Part shown: positions 1 through 9,900 of the stretch, piece by piece
Layout of the letters: every line of letters begins with the position of its first letter
Numbering within the stretch: position 1 is the first letter of the stretch
Origin: Lachnospiraceae bacterium
GTDB lineage: Bacteria > Bacillota > Clostridia > Lachnospirales > Lachnospiraceae
Direction: 5' to 3'
Length of the DNA stretch: 40,238 nt
Assembly (NCBI GenBank): GCA_017461865.1
Contig: JAFTVQ010000096.1
Span: forward strand, 1 to 40,238
Notes under the pieces: generated by a model
The model's input: the letters and a program-made list of their open reading frames with translations, nothing else
Database searches by the model: none
What the model was told of the DNA's origin: nothing
Program-made: the position numbers and the translations under genes

Positions 1-5
1 CAATA

Positions 6-251
6 TTATTTTACGATTCCTGCCTGTTTGAAAATCTTGCCAACAACTTCTGTAGGCTGAGCACCGTTTGCTAACCATTTTTTTGCAAGCTCTTCGTCTA
101 CTTTGAATGTGCTTGGATCTGTAGTCGGATCATATGTTCCGATTTCCTCGATACATCTTCCGTCTCTTGGGGATCTTGAATCAGCTACTACGATTCTGTA
201 AAAAGGAGCTTTCTTCTGTCCCATTCTTCTTAATCTGATTTTTACTGCCAT
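6..251 (-). CDS. rpsP: 30S ribosomal protein S16
   Basis: This is an 81-residue basic protein with the S16 N-terminus ([19 protein letters not shown]) and the conserved segment [23 protein letters not shown]16 is a small-subunit protein needed for 30S assembly. Its length matches the usual bacterial form. A GGAGG stands 9 nt before the ATG at 251. It is the last gene seen of the ylxM-ffh-rpsP operon, 105 bp after ffh. The usual next genes (KH-domain protein, rimM, trmD) would lie beyond the left edge of the window. I saw no convincing separate promoter in the 105-bp gap. Confidence 0.97.
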   Translation of the reverse strand: MAVKIRLRRMGQKKAPFYRIVVADSRSPRDGRCIEEIGTYDPTTDPSTFKVDEELAKKWLANGAQPTEVVGKIFKQAGIVK

Positions 252-356
252 TTCTTTGTACCTCCAAAATGTTTTTAATATGTTGATTTGTTTATATCTG
301 AATAGAAATCATCCTCGCATTCGGACAAATCTCTAATCTTCACCTGTTATCTGAAA

Positions 357-1739
357 CTAAAACGGAAATCTGCGACCGCCAAAGCCACCCATGCCCGGGA
401 AGCCTCCCATCATACCTCTGCGGCCCTTTTTACCTCCGCCGCCAAACTGTTTCATCATCTTCTGCATCTGTTCAAACTGTTTGATAAAGCGGTTTACAAC
501 TGCAATATCCACACCGGCACCTTTTGCGATACGATGTTTACGGCTGGGATTCAGCAATTTCGGATTGCGACGTTCCTCTACGGTCATGGAAAGAACAATC
601 GCTTCCATACGCGCCATCTGTTTTTCGTCAACAGCGCCCTCAAGATCTGCTGCGCTCACGCCCATTCCCGGCATCATTCCTAAAATCGCGGAAAGACCGC
701 CCATGTTACGCATCTGCTTCATGCTTTCCAGGTAATCTTCAAAATCGAACTTACCTTTCTTCATCTTTGCAGCCATCTCTTTTTCTTTTTCCTCGTCTAT
801 GTCGATGCTTTCCTGTGCCTTTTCAATCAGCGTAAGCACATCGCCCATTCCGAGAATACGGTTTGCCATACGGTCCGGATGGAACTGTTCCAAATCGGAA
901 AGTTTTTCACCCATACCTGCATAAAAAATCGGTTTGCCGGTTACCGCCTTAACCGAAAGTGCCGCACCGCCTCTGGAGTCACCGTCCATCTTGGAAAGAA
1001 TCACTCCGTCAATTCCGACTTTTTCATCAAACTCTTTTGCCACATTCACTGCATCCTGACCTGTCATCACATCGACAACAAGAATCGTCTGGTGCACTTC
1101 TATGCAGTCTTTTATATCCCGAAGCTCCGTCATCATGTCCTCATCAATATGAAGACGTCCGGCGGTATCTAAGATAACTAAATTATGCCCGTTCTTGTTC
1201 GCATGCTCTATTGCGGCTTTAGCAATATCCACAGGTTTGTGATTCTCTCCCATGGTAAATACTTCTACGCCCTGCTTCTCTCCGTTTACCTGCAACTGCT
1301 TAATTGCAGCCGGACGATAAACATCGCACGCTACCAAAAGACATTTCTTACCTTTTACTTTATATTTTCCTGCCAATTTGGCAGTTGTTGTTGTCTTACC
1401 TGCACCCTGAAGACCGCACATCATAAGCACTGTAATTGCTTTTCCCGGCTGAAGCTGTATCTCTGCGCCTTCGCTACCCATGAGATTGATAAGCTCTTCG
1501 TTTACTATCTTAATTACCATCTGCCCCGGATTAAGACCATTCATTACGTCGGCACCGATGGCTCTCTCTTCTACCGTCTTGATGAACTGTTTTACAACTT
1601 TGAAGTTAACATCCGCTTCCAAAAGGGCAATTTTAACTTCTTTGAGTGCTGCCTTGACATCCTCCTCCGTCAAACGACCTTTGCTGCGGAGGTTTTTAAA
1701 TACATTTTGCAGTTTTTCCGTTAAATTCTCAAATGCCAT
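357..1739 (-). CDS. ffh: Signal recognition particle protein Ffh
   Basis: This is a 460-residue SRP54-type GTPase that binds signal sequences emerging from the ribosome and delivers the complex to FtsY at the membrane. The N domain occupies about residues 1-95. The G domain has a P-loop GLQGAGKTT at 109-117, DTAGR at 191-195 and a DVMTGQDA segment. The M domain, from about residue 300, ends in a Met/Gly/Arg-rich tail with repeated GGFGG/MGGF-type motifs, as is typical of the family. It begins 3 bp after the ylxM stop, so the two are co-transcribed. Its receptor gene ftsY is in the same window at 6030-6971 but in a different operon. Confidence 0.98.
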   Translation of the reverse strand: MAFENLTEKLQNVFKNLRSKGRLTEEDVKAALKEVKIALLEADVNFKVVKQFIKTVEERAIGADVMNGLNPGQMVIKIVNEELINLMGSEGAEIQLQPGKAITVLMMCGLQGAGKTTTTAKLAGKYKVKGKKCLLVACDVYRPAAIKQLQVNGEKQGVEVFTMGENHKPVDIAKAAIEHANKNGHNLVILDTAGRLHIDEDMMTELRDIKDCIEVHQTILVVDVMTGQDAVNVAKEFDEKVGIDGVILSKMDGDSRGGAALSVKAVTGKPIFYAGMGEKLSDLEQFHPDRMANRILGMGDVLTLIEKAQESIDIDEEKEKEMAAKMKKGKFDFEDYLESMKQMRNMGGLSAILGMMPGMGVSAADLEGAVDEKQMARMEAIVLSMTVEERRNPKLLNPSRKHRIAKGAGVDIAVVNRFIKQFEQMQKMMKQFGGGGKKGRRGMMGGFPGMGGFGGRRFPF

Positions 1740-1742
1740 GTA

Positions 1743-2057
1743 CTATAACTCCTCCAGGATTTCGGCTGATAACTTTCGTACCTGTTCCATATCCTCTGTT
1801 TCATTAATCTGACGGATTTTTTCTTTTATCTTTTCAAAACGTTCAACAAGATGAAGTTTACTCTCATAAGAAAGCAACGTCTTATCACACCGCTTTATAA
1901 GATCGTGGATGCCCTGTCTGGAAATCCCGTAATCGCCTGCCAATTCCGAAAGCGACATATCATTGAAAACAGCATCTTCGTAAATCTGTCTCTGATGCTC
2001 TGTCAGAAGCTCTCCATAAAAATCATATAAAATTCCCTGTTCTACGATTTTTTCCAT
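1743..2057 (-). CDS. ylxM: YlxM/p13-like helix-turn-helix SRP-associated protein
   Basis: This is a 104-residue protein of the UPF0122/YlxM family, which is encoded next to ffh in Firmicutes and has a sigma-factor-region-4-like helix-turn-helix. Visible motifs are [40 protein letters not shown] (residues about 16-55; the HTH is the last part). I chose the ATG at 2057 because it has AGGAG 7 nt upstream. The longer frame reaching 2117 runs through the -10 and -35 boxes of the operon promoter, so it cannot be translated from that transcript. The family is reported to modulate SRP GTPase activity. It is the first gene of the ylxM-ffh-rpsP operon. Confidence 0.93.
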   Translation of the reverse strand: MEKIVEQGILYDFYGELLTEHQRQIYEDAVFNDMSLSELAGDYGISRQGIHDLIKRCDKTLLSYESKLHLVERFEKIKEKIRQINETEDMEQVRKLSAEILEEL

Positions 2058-2088
2058 AATAACTCCTATTTTCCAAACAACCTTGGTT

Positions 2089-2117
2089 ATCATACCACTA
2101 TAAAAACAGGGTGTCAA
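2089..2117 (-). promoter_or_regulatory. Sigma-A promoter of ylxM-ffh-rpsP
   Basis: Read on the minus strand, a perfect -35 TTGACA (2112-2117) is followed by a 17-bp spacer and -10 TATGAT (2089-2094), preceded by TGG as an extended -10. The predicted start near 2082 gives a leader of about 25 nt before the ylxM ATG. The -35 box lies inside the downstream arm of the terminator hairpin of the preceding gene. Confidence 0.85.
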
Positions 2118-2138
2118 GTATTTTTTCTTGACACCTGT
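2106..2138 (-). terminator. Intrinsic terminator of the 2143-3714 gene
   Basis: A 12-bp stem with one bulged base (2106-2118 with 2127-2138) around an 8-nt loop is followed on the minus strand by TTTTTATAG. It starts 5 bp after the stop codon of the pseudo-kinase gene. It shares sequence with the promoter of ylxM. Confidence 0.75.
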
Positions 2139-2142
2139 GAAA

Positions 2143-3714
2143 TTATTTTAACACTCTAAAACCAAACTTTGTGTATTGCTCTTTCGGTCCTACTCCCTCC
2201 AGTTCCCGAATCAGAATTCCTTTCAACTGAAGATCCTCAAACGGCAAAATCAAATGGTAATCCATTCCATGCTCTAAAGCACGTATTCTCCTATCTCTCA
2301 TAGGATTGGATGTATATGCTATGATTGTTATATCATTCAAATCATGCCGTTCCATTTCCCGGATTTCCATCGTCGCATCCAAACCGGTTTTTTTCGGCAA
2401 AATCATCTTCATAAAAACAACGTTATAATATCCTTCCGGCGACGCTGCAAGCTTCTCTATAACTTCCTCGCCATCAACCGCCTGCTCTACCATTAGCCCC
2501 AACATTTTCAGTTTTAGTGACACAATTCCCCTGTTAATTTCATCATCATCCGCAACCAGTGCACGGAATCCTGCAAATCCATTCCCCTGTGTATTGTCAA
2601 ACATATGCGCTACCGTGCCTGCGATTTTCTCTTCTTCCAAGCTCGGACGTTTTACCGGAATGCGGAACACAATCTCCATTTGTTCTTCCCGAACGGTTAT
2701 GTACATATTCCCCTTTAAATATTCTGCCAGATATTTTACATTCAGCATTCTTTGCTCTAAATCGCACGCCGCAACAGCAGTATCTATACAGATTTTAAAT
2801 CTAAAATCAAATACTTCCTCCTGCTCCTCTGTCGGTTCATCCATCGCAAATTCAAGCGATGACTTAACCACTTTATTTTCACTGTACGCCGCTGCGATTT
2901 CCATTGCCTCACACAACATTTGTTTCAGCCAAACTCCATCGGACATAAATGAAAATACTTGCGGGCATTTATTTGACATCTCATATGTCACTCCGGTGTC
3001 CGCATTTCTTGCATCCAGCATACACTCAAGGTCATCTAAAAACACATCGGGGAAAATCACCTGATCACATGCAAGATTTTCTCCCTTTTCCATTAAAGCA
3101 AGCAAGAACCATTGTTCCAAATTATATTTGTGCCTGTCAAGCAACCGCTTCAGCCTGTCCACATATTCTGCTTTGAGACTTCCGTCTTTTTCCTTTGACA
3201 TCTCTATCATCTCACAAGCCTGTTCCACAGGAATCTTTACTTCTTCCCCCATTTCTTTCCAAATCCGATACCGCTCCACACTTGAATTTTGCGCAACATC
3301 CAAACTCTCGCTTACAATTCTCCGGTTCTTCTGCGTTTCCTCGTAGTGCTCTGTAATGTCTTTTACACACACGCACACGTTCTTTTTCTCCTGGATCCAA
3401 AACGCCTTTGCCTGCATTCTTTTTTTTCTGTCCTGCGCCCGAACCGAATATTCAACCACATATTCCGCCGAACCATCCAAAACCTGTAATATAGTTTCTC
3501 CGGTCATTTTCGACGCAAAAACCGCAACATCATCCCCCTCATAACTACGTTCGTAACAGTCTTTCCACCACTGATTGAAATCAACTATCTCGATTTGCTT
3601 ATCATCCTGAATGAGCAGTCCTGTATTTGCCTCGGCATCCAAAACAAAAACCTGCTCGCACGTATATGTCAATATAGAAATGAGCACATCCACATTCTGC
3701 TTATCTTTTATCAT
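2143..3714 (-). CDS. Degenerate hybrid histidine kinase / pseudo-receiver protein
   Basis: This is a 523-residue soluble protein. Residues 1-120 look PAS-like. Residues 145-205 resemble a HisKA dimerisation domain, but the SHEIRTP-type box reads GEEVKIP (156-162), so the phospho-His is Glu157. Residues 220-355 resemble an ATPase domain: LKQML (263-267) aligns with the N-box, but both Asn positions are Glu269 and Ile273, and the G1 box keeps D311-T312 followed by Ala. Residues 383-508 are a receiver fold with DDDEIN (389-394) and Thr468 kept, but the phospho-Asp position is Lys436 and the conserved Lys is Leu490. There is no membrane segment. I chose the ATG at 3714 because CGGAGGG precedes it; a GTG at 3753 has no such site. 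It lies 102 bp downstream of the yitT-like gene. It is probably a non-catalytic signalling or scaffold protein; its partner is unknown. Confidence 0.75.
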   Translation of the reverse strand: MIKDKQNVDVLISILTYTCEQVFVLDAEANTGLLIQDDKQIEIVDFNQWWKDCYERSYEGDDVAVFASKMTGETILQVLDGSAEYVVEYSVRAQDRKKRMQAKAFWIQEKKNVCVCVKDITEHYEETQKNRRIVSESLDVAQNSSVERYRIWKEMGEEVKIPVEQACEMIEMSKEKDGSLKAEYVDRLKRLLDRHKYNLEQWFLLALMEKGENLACDQVIFPDVFLDDLECMLDARNADTGVTYEMSNKCPQVFSFMSDGVWLKQMLCEAMEIAAAYSENKVVKSSLEFAMDEPTEEQEEVFDFRFKICIDTAVAACDLEQRMLNVKYLAEYLKGNMYITVREEQMEIVFRIPVKRPSLEEEKIAGTVAHMFDNTQGNGFAGFRALVADDDEINRGIVSLKLKMLGLMVEQAVDGEEVIEKLAASPEGYYNVVFMKMILPKKTGLDATMEIREMERHDLNDITIIAYTSNPMRDRRIRALEHGMDYHLILPFEDLQLKGILIRELEGVGPKEQYTKFGFRVLK

Positions 3715-3750
3715 GCTTAACCCTCCGTTGCTGTTTGCCCCTATATTTTC

Positions 3751-3779
3751 CACAATAAAATAATTTTCCTTTTATTGTG
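3751..3779. repeat. AT-rich inverted repeat upstream of pseudo-kinase gene
   Basis: A perfect 10-bp inverted repeat (CACAATAAAA at 3751-3760, its complement at 3770-3779) flanks a 9-nt centre. It lies between the yitT-like gene and the pseudo-kinase start. There is no clear T-tract on either strand, so it could be a weak terminator or an operator; the sequence does not decide. Confidence 0.5.
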
Positions 3780-3816
3780 TGTTTTTTACAGTTTACCATG
3801 TCTATCTCAAAAATGC

Positions 3817-4692
3817 TTATATTTTTTCTGCAAAAATATTTTTATATCCCTCTCCGTATATTTCTGTTGCGTTAGAAATAATCATAAATGACTCCGGGTC
3901 ATGCTCTTTTACTATCTCTTCTACCTGAAGCGATTTCTTTTTATCTGCCACACAAAAAATAATCTTTTTTTCCTTACTTTGAAATGTTCCCGCACCATAC
4001 AACCAGGTCACACCGACTCCTGCTTCATGCAAAAGACAATCCGTCAATTGATCTGCGTGATCACTGATAATATATATCAGACGTGCACCGTCTTTTCCAT
4101 ACAATACCGCATCCATGGTATACATGGTTACCACGGTAGCAATCGAAGCATAAATCGATGCTTCAATCGTTCCAAACACAAGTCCGGCAGCAACAATTAC
4201 ACAGGAATCAAAAATCAAAAAAAGGCTCCCCGTCTTTTTATGCGGAAATTTCTGTTTGATTATCTTGATGATAATATCAATTCCTCCGGTGGTTGATCCG
4301 GCTTTAAACACTATACCTATTCCTGTTCCGACAAGCACTGCTCCAACAATCGCTGCGAGCATGCGGTCTTCCGTCAAAGCCCCGATGCGCTCCATAAAAT
4401 TTGTCAAAAACGATATCATGCACAGGGAATATATGGTTGAAACTATAAATTTAAAACCAAATTTCCATATTCCCAACAAGATAATCGGAATATTCAGCAG
4501 CAAAATCAATGTACCGGTTTCTACATTGAGAAACCGATTGATTAAAATGGCAATACCGGTAACCCCTCCCGGTGCCAGGTCATTTGGATTTAAAAACAGC
4601 GAAATACCTGCGGCATAAAACATTGCCCCAAGCAAAATCGTCACGCACTTTTTAATGGCACTCGCAGCTCTTGATGCTTTCAATTTTTCCAT
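3817..4692 (-). CDS. YitT family membrane protein (DUF161 + DUF2179)
   Basis: This is a roughly 291-residue membrane protein. About five hydrophobic segments in the first 190 residues include the family pattern FLNPNDLAPGGVTGIA and GSTTGGIDIIIKI. A soluble C-terminal DUF2179-type domain follows, with the pattern GVTWLYGAGTFQ and HDPESFMIISNATEIYGEGY. Members are found throughout Firmicutes and their transported substrate is not established. Two ATGs are possible. The one at 4692 is better spaced from the AAGGAAGGGG sequence (6 nt) than the one at 4698, which abuts it. It follows the ilvA terminator, so it has its own transcription start, probably just upstream, and may be co-transcribed with the pseudo-kinase gene. 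Confidence 0.9.
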   Translation of the reverse strand: MEKLKASRAASAIKKCVTILLGAMFYAAGISLFLNPNDLAPGGVTGIAILINRFLNVETGTLILLLNIPIILLGIWKFGFKFIVSTIYSLCMISFLTNFMERIGALTEDRMLAAIVGAVLVGTGIGIVFKAGSTTGGIDIIIKIIKQKFPHKKTGSLFLIFDSCVIVAAGLVFGTIEASIYASIATVVTMYTMDAVLYGKDGARLIYIISDHADQLTDCLLHEAGVGVTWLYGAGTFQSKEKKIIFCVADKKKSLQVEEIVKEHDPESFMIISNATEIYGEGYKNIFAEKI

Positions 4693-4738
4693 ATACATCC
4701 CCTTCCTTTTTGTTCTAGCATACCCATCAGAATAAAAA

Positions 4739-4783
4739 ATATGAGCCGTAAAAATGCCTCATTGCGTTTCTTCCGGCTCATAT
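4739..4783 (-). terminator. Intrinsic terminator after ilvA
   Basis: A perfect 10-bp stem (4739-4748 with 4774-4783) encloses a 25-nt loop and is followed on the minus strand by TTTTTTATT. It lies 11 bp after the stop of ilvA and closes the plsX-to-ilvA gene run. Confidence 0.8.
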
Positions 4784-4794
4784 TGATATTACAT

Positions 4795-6027
4795 TTAAAT
4801 ATTGGTTCTAACCACTTTCGGCTGATATCCTTTTGTGCTAAGCGCCTCAATAATTTTATGCTTATGCTCTGTTCCGAATGCTTCCAATGTAATGCGGAGC
4901 TCTACCGCCGCGCTTCGGTTGGTTGAAACAAACTGATTGTGTTCCAGTTTGATTACATTACCGCTTTCCTCAGCAATAATACCTGCCACGGTAGAAAGCT
5001 CACCCGGTTTATCCGGAAGCAGTACCGATACCGTAAAGATACGGTCACGGAAAATCAGTCCCTGTTGCACAACGGAAGACATTGTAATGACATCCATGTT
5101 TCCGCCACTCAGTATAGAAACTATCTTCTTTCCTCTTACATCCAGATATTTAAGTGCTGCCACTGTAAGTAAGCCCGAATTCTCCACAATCATCTTATGA
5201 TTTTCCACCATATCAAGGAAGGCAACCACCAAATCCTCATCCGGTACCGTAATAATACCATCGATGTTTTCCTGAATGTACGGGAAAATATTACTTCCCG
5301 GCGTTTTTACCGCCGTACCGTCAGCGATTGTGTTTACCCCCGGTAAAGTAGTTACCTTTCCTTCCTTCAGGGAAACTTCCATACAGTTCGCACCAGCCGG
5401 TTCTACACCGATCACTTTAATCTTCGGATTAAGCAGTTTTGCCAATGTCGAAACACCCGTGGCAAGTCCGCCGCCGCCAATCGGCACAAGTATGTAATCT
5501 ACCAAAGGAAGTTCTTTGACAATCTCCATCGCAATAGATCCCTGTCCTGTTGCAACTGCCAAATCATCAAACGGATGAATAAATGTATATCCTTCCTTCT
5601 CTGCAAGCTCATATGCTTTTGCACATGCTTCATCATATACATTGCCGTAAAGAACAACTTCTGCACCATAACTCTTTGTGCGGTTCACTTTGATAAGAGG
5701 CGTGGTTGTCGGCATTACAATTACTGCTTTTGCCCCATAGCATTTGGCTGCATAAGCCACTCCCTGTGCATGGTTTCCAGCGGACGCGGTAATAATGCCA
5801 CGTGCACGCTCATCCGGTGTCAAAGTACTCATCTTATAATAAGCTCCGCGCACTTTGTAAGCACCGGTAAACTGCATGTTCTCCGGCTTTAAATACACTT
5901 TATTCGCTGTCTGCATACTTAAATATTCACTGTAAATCAGTTCTGTCGGCTGTGTTGCTTCTTTTACCTTTTCAGAAGCCTCCTCAAACTTTTCCAGCGT
6001 CAACATTTTTTCTTCTCTGTCACTCAT
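4795..6027 (-). CDS. ilvA: Threonine ammonia-lyase (threonine dehydratase) with ACT domain
   Basis: This is a PLP-dependent enzyme that converts threonine to 2-oxobutanoate and ammonia, the first step to isoleucine or a catabolic step. The PLP lysine is in FTGAYKVRGAYY (about residue 58), phosphate-binding residues are in SAGNHAQG, and the glycine loop is GGGGLATG. A single C-terminal ACT domain occupies the last 80 or so residues. The roughly 410-residue length with one ACT domain fits the short TdcB/IlvA type, so biosynthetic versus catabolic use cannot be settled here. The ATG at 6027 is 6 nt from GAAGG; the ATG at 6033 overlaps the ftsY stop as ATGA but is too close to that site. It is translationally coupled to ftsY, an unusual companion. 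Confidence 0.93.
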   Translation of the reverse strand: MSDREEKMLTLEKFEEASEKVKEATQPTELIYSEYLSMQTANKVYLKPENMQFTGAYKVRGAYYKMSTLTPDERARGIITASAGNHAQGVAYAAKCYGAKAVIVMPTTTPLIKVNRTKSYGAEVVLYGNVYDEACAKAYELAEKEGYTFIHPFDDLAVATGQGSIAMEIVKELPLVDYILVPIGGGGLATGVSTLAKLLNPKIKVIGVEPAGANCMEVSLKEGKVTTLPGVNTIADGTAVKTPGSNIFPYIQENIDGIITVPDEDLVVAFLDMVENHKMIVENSGLLTVAALKYLDVRGKKIVSILSGGNMDVITMSSVVQQGLIFRDRIFTVSVLLPDKPGELSTVAGIIAEESGNVIKLEHNQFVSTNRSAAVELRITLEAFGTEHKHKIIEALSTKGYQPKVVRTNI

Positions 6028-6029
6028 AT

Positions 6030-6971
6030 TCATCCTTCTTTCACATCGATATCAAACAAAGCATTTACAAACTCTTCGGAATCAAACTTCTGCAAATCTT
6101 CTATCGTTTCACCGACTCCGATATATTTCACAGGCACTTTCAGTTCTGACTGGATTGCCACGGCAATTCCACCCTTCGCCGTTCCATCCATCTTCGTCAA
6201 AATAATACCTGTAAGATCTGCAACCTCCCCGAACTCCCGCGCCTGCGAAAGGGCATTCTGTCCGGTAGTTCCGTCGAGCACAACCAAATTTTCCCTGTGC
6301 GCATCCGGAAACTCTTTGTCTATGATTCGATTGATTTTTTTCAGCTCCTCCATCAAATTCTTTTTGTTGTGAAGTCTGCCTGCCGTATCACATAAAAGTA
6401 CATCTGCTTTTCTGGCTTTTGCCGCGTTGACCGCATCAAATATAACGCTGGCAGGATCTGCGTTTTCCGCACCCGAAATAATGTCTACACCGGCTCTGTG
6501 GGCCCATTCTTCCAGCTGCTCTACCGCCGCTGCGCGGAATGTGTCTGCCGCAGCCATAATTACCTTTCGGTTCTGGTCTTTCAGTTTTCCCGCTAATTTC
6601 CCGACACTTGTCGTTTTACCGACACCATTTACACCGATAACAAGAACAATCGACTGTTTATGCTCAAAATCATATGCCGTTTCACCAACCTGCATCTGCT
6701 CTTTGATGCTGTTAATCAGCAGTTGCTTGCACTCGGAAGGCTCTTTGATATGCTGTTCTTTTACCTGCACTTTCAATCGTTCCAATATTTCATTGGTTGC
6801 CTTAACTCCGATATCTCCCATAATGAGAATTTCTTCCAATTCTTCATAAAAATCATCATCAATATTGGAAAATCCACTAAATACGGAATCAATGCCGCTG
6901 ACAATATTATTTCTTGTCTTGGTAAGACCTTCTTTTAATCGGGCAAAAAAGCCTTTCTTTTCTTCACTCAT
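6030..6971 (-). CDS. ftsY: SRP receptor GTPase FtsY
   Basis: This is a 313-residue SRP receptor. It binds the Ffh-ribosome complex through its NG domain and passes the nascent chain to the translocon. The P-loop is GVNGVGKT (113-120), DTAGR is at about 196-200, and TKMDGTAKGG is near the C-terminus. The N-terminus (MSEEKKGFFARLKEGLTKT) is short and lacks the long acidic A domain of enteric FtsY, which is usual in Firmicutes. A GGGAG lies 6 nt before the ATG. It starts 22 bp after smc and overlaps the ilvA start region, so it belongs to the rnc-smc-ftsY-ilvA run. Confidence 0.98.
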   Translation of the reverse strand: MSEEKKGFFARLKEGLTKTRNNIVSGIDSVFSGFSNIDDDFYEELEEILIMGDIGVKATNEILERLKVQVKEQHIKEPSECKQLLINSIKEQMQVGETAYDFEHKQSIVLVIGVNGVGKTTSVGKLAGKLKDQNRKVIMAAADTFRAAAVEQLEEWAHRAGVDIISGAENADPASVIFDAVNAAKARKADVLLCDTAGRLHNKKNLMEELKKINRIIDKEFPDAHRENLVVLDGTTGQNALSQAREFGEVADLTGIILTKMDGTAKGGIAVAIQSELKVPVKYIGVGETIEDLQKFDSEEFVNALFDIDVKEG

Positions 6972-6993
6972 GAATATCTCCCGGTTTTTATTT

Positions 6994-9900
6994 CTATTCT
7001 GTCAGATCTTTTTCAATCAAATTTACACTTACAAGCGTTGACACACCCTTTTCCTGCATCGTAATACCGTAAAGACGATCTGCTCTTTCCATTGTACCAC
7101 GTCTGTGCGTAATTACAATAAACTGCGTATGTTTCGTCAATTTATGTAAGTATTTTGCAAACCGGCCCACGTTGGAATCATCCAGCGCCGCCTCAATCTC
7201 GTCAAGCAGACAGAACGGTGATGGTTTCAAATTCTGGATTGCAAACAATAGTGCGATCGCCGTCAATGCTTTTTCTCCTCCGGAAAGTTGCATCATATTT
7301 TGCAGTTTCTTTCCAGGTGGCTGGGCAATGATCTTGATGCCGGCTTCCAGAACATCTTCATCCTCCATAAGTTCAAGCGTACCATGTCCGCCGCCGAACA
7401 GTTCTTTAAACACTTTATCAAACTCATTGCTGATCTGCGCAAACTTGTCATTAAACTGCTTGCGCATCGCTGTATCAAGTTCCGTAATAATACCTTGCAG
7501 CGTCTCTTCTGCCTTCACAAGATCATCATGCTGATTCTGAAGGAAGGAATATCTTTCCATCAGCACCTTGTAATCTTCAATGGCATTGACATTCACATCG
7601 CCGAGTTTCTTAATATCTTCTTTGATTGCAACAATCTGTTTCTTCATACCTGACAGATCATTCATCTCCGGATCACGGAGTTTTGCCGCCATGGAAAGTG
7701 TAATTTCATACTCGTCCCACATATAATTAATCTGCGACTCCAATGACTCCTGCAATCTCTCTTTTTGCGCATTCAGACGGAATACCTCTTTGTCTAAAAG
7801 CTGAATACGGTCGGAAAGTGACTCTCGCTCTGTAAAGAAGTTCTTCTGACGATCAGAAAGCTCTTGTTTTTTCTCTGTGTGACGTTTAAGTTTTTCCTGG
7901 TTCTCATCCTGTGATGTATAAGAGGCTTCAATGGTTTTTTCGAGTTCGACAATATCCCCCTTCTTGCGCTCCACTTCCGCCACAGAACTATTCATACTCT
8001 CGAGAACTTCTTCTAATTCGCCGGACACTCTTCCGATTTCCACATTGACACGGTCAATATTCTGCTGCATAAAATCCTGTTTCTGCAGAACTTTTTCCAT
8101 TTCCATATTCATCAATGTGCATGCATCCGCCTGCTCGGCTTCCTCTTTGCGGAGCGTTTCCAGATTTCCCTGCATCTGTTCAATCTGTTCCTGAATGTTT
8201 TTCTCCATCTCCTCGGAACGTTTGAGCTCTTCCGCATTTCGCTGCTTTTCTTCCTGAATCTCACGAATCTGTGTTTCGATTTCAGTCTGTTCTTCTTTTA
8301 ATTTTTCAAAACCTTTACCGGTTTCATTTTTCTTTTCCTGCGCCTGCATAACGTTCAAACGTGCCGTATTCTGTTCAATGAACTTTGCCTGCAACGTTGC
8401 TTTTACATGTTCAAGATCCTGACGCACTTTCGAACGTTCTGTCTTTGTTTTTTCAATCTCATCCAAAAGTTTATCGATGAGTTTAAGGTGCTCTTTTACT
8501 TTCTTTTCCAGCTCATCCATTTCACGCCGGCGACCGAGAAGATTGCTGGCATTTTTAAACGCACCACCGCTGATGGCACCACCCGGAACCAGAAGTTCTC
8601 CCTCCAGTGTCACCATACGAATGCCGTAATCAAATTTTCTGGCAATTTTAACCGCATTGTCCACATGGTCAACTACAACAATACGGCCAAGCATCGCCTT
8701 CGCAACATTTTTGTAACGTTTCTCCGTCGTCACAAGGTCGCACGCCATGCCGATGACACCTTTTTCATCCAGAACTTCCGGCGTCTTAAATTCCTGCGGA
8801 TGTTCAATACTTGTAAGCGGTAAGAAAGTCGCACGGCCATATTTGTTCTGTTTCAAATATGCAATCATTTTCTTTGCAGTCTCTTCGTCATCCGTAACAA
8901 TGTTCTGAATATTACCGCCGAGTGCCGTTTCTATTGCTGTCTCGTATTTCTTTTCTACCTTCACGATGTCGGCAACCACACCGATAATTCCGATATTTTC
9001 CGCTTTCTGCTCCATGACTTTTCGGATACTGTTTCCGTATCCGTCATAGCGTTCCGTCAAATTGGAAATCGCGTCTAATTTGGATTTTTCCTGATGATAC
9101 AATACCTGCGTATCTCTCATCTTCTGGTCTTTTTCCGACAAGATATCTGCAATCTCATGATTGCGCTCCTCCAAAGAAGACTGTCTGTCGTTGAGCTCAC
9201 GGATCTCATCATTGACCTTCTTAAACTCTTCCTCAAGCTGGCTGATCATTTCTTCCTGCTGCTGCTCATCGGAACGTGCACGCAGAAGCTTGGAACTCAT
9301 CTCTGCCTTACGGATATTAAGCTGTTCCAGCATAGAGTCAAAACGTCCCATTTTGGACTTGATGGTTCCGCGTTCTGTCAGCGCATCAATAATGGTGCGC
9401 TTTCCGGATTCAATATTCTCATTATATTCTTCAATCTGCTTCTGCATTTCGAGAAGCTTTTCTTTTGCCTCATCTAAAAGTTTCTGGCTGCTTGCGCGCT
9501 CATCATCAAACTGCTTTTTTTCTTCAGCAAAAGCTGATTTTTCATTCTCACGCTCTTCCATCTGCGCACGGATATTTTTTTCACGCTGACGGAAATGTGC
9601 CTGATTGTCATCGGCAGCCTTAATCTGCTCTTTCAATACATTAATCTGCACTTCAAGTTTTCCGCGCATTTCCGATGTACTCGAAAGAAGATTTCTCTCA
9701 TTGTTAATTTCTTCCTCCAAACGTTCAATTGACTGTGCAATACGCTCGTACTCATCCTTGATGTGCTCAAATTTTTCTTTTGTTTTTGTCAGATCATCAT
9801 CTGCAATGCGGTGTTTCTCCGTCACAGACTCCAACTGCCCCTGTATATGACTGTTTTCAAGAAGGAACATGTTGACATCAAGTGTCTTCATTTCCTCCTT

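Noticed and set aside
2058-2117. Longer N-terminus for YlxM
   Set aside because: The extra region covers the -10 and -35 boxes of the operon promoter, and the ATG at 2057 has a proper ribosome-binding site.
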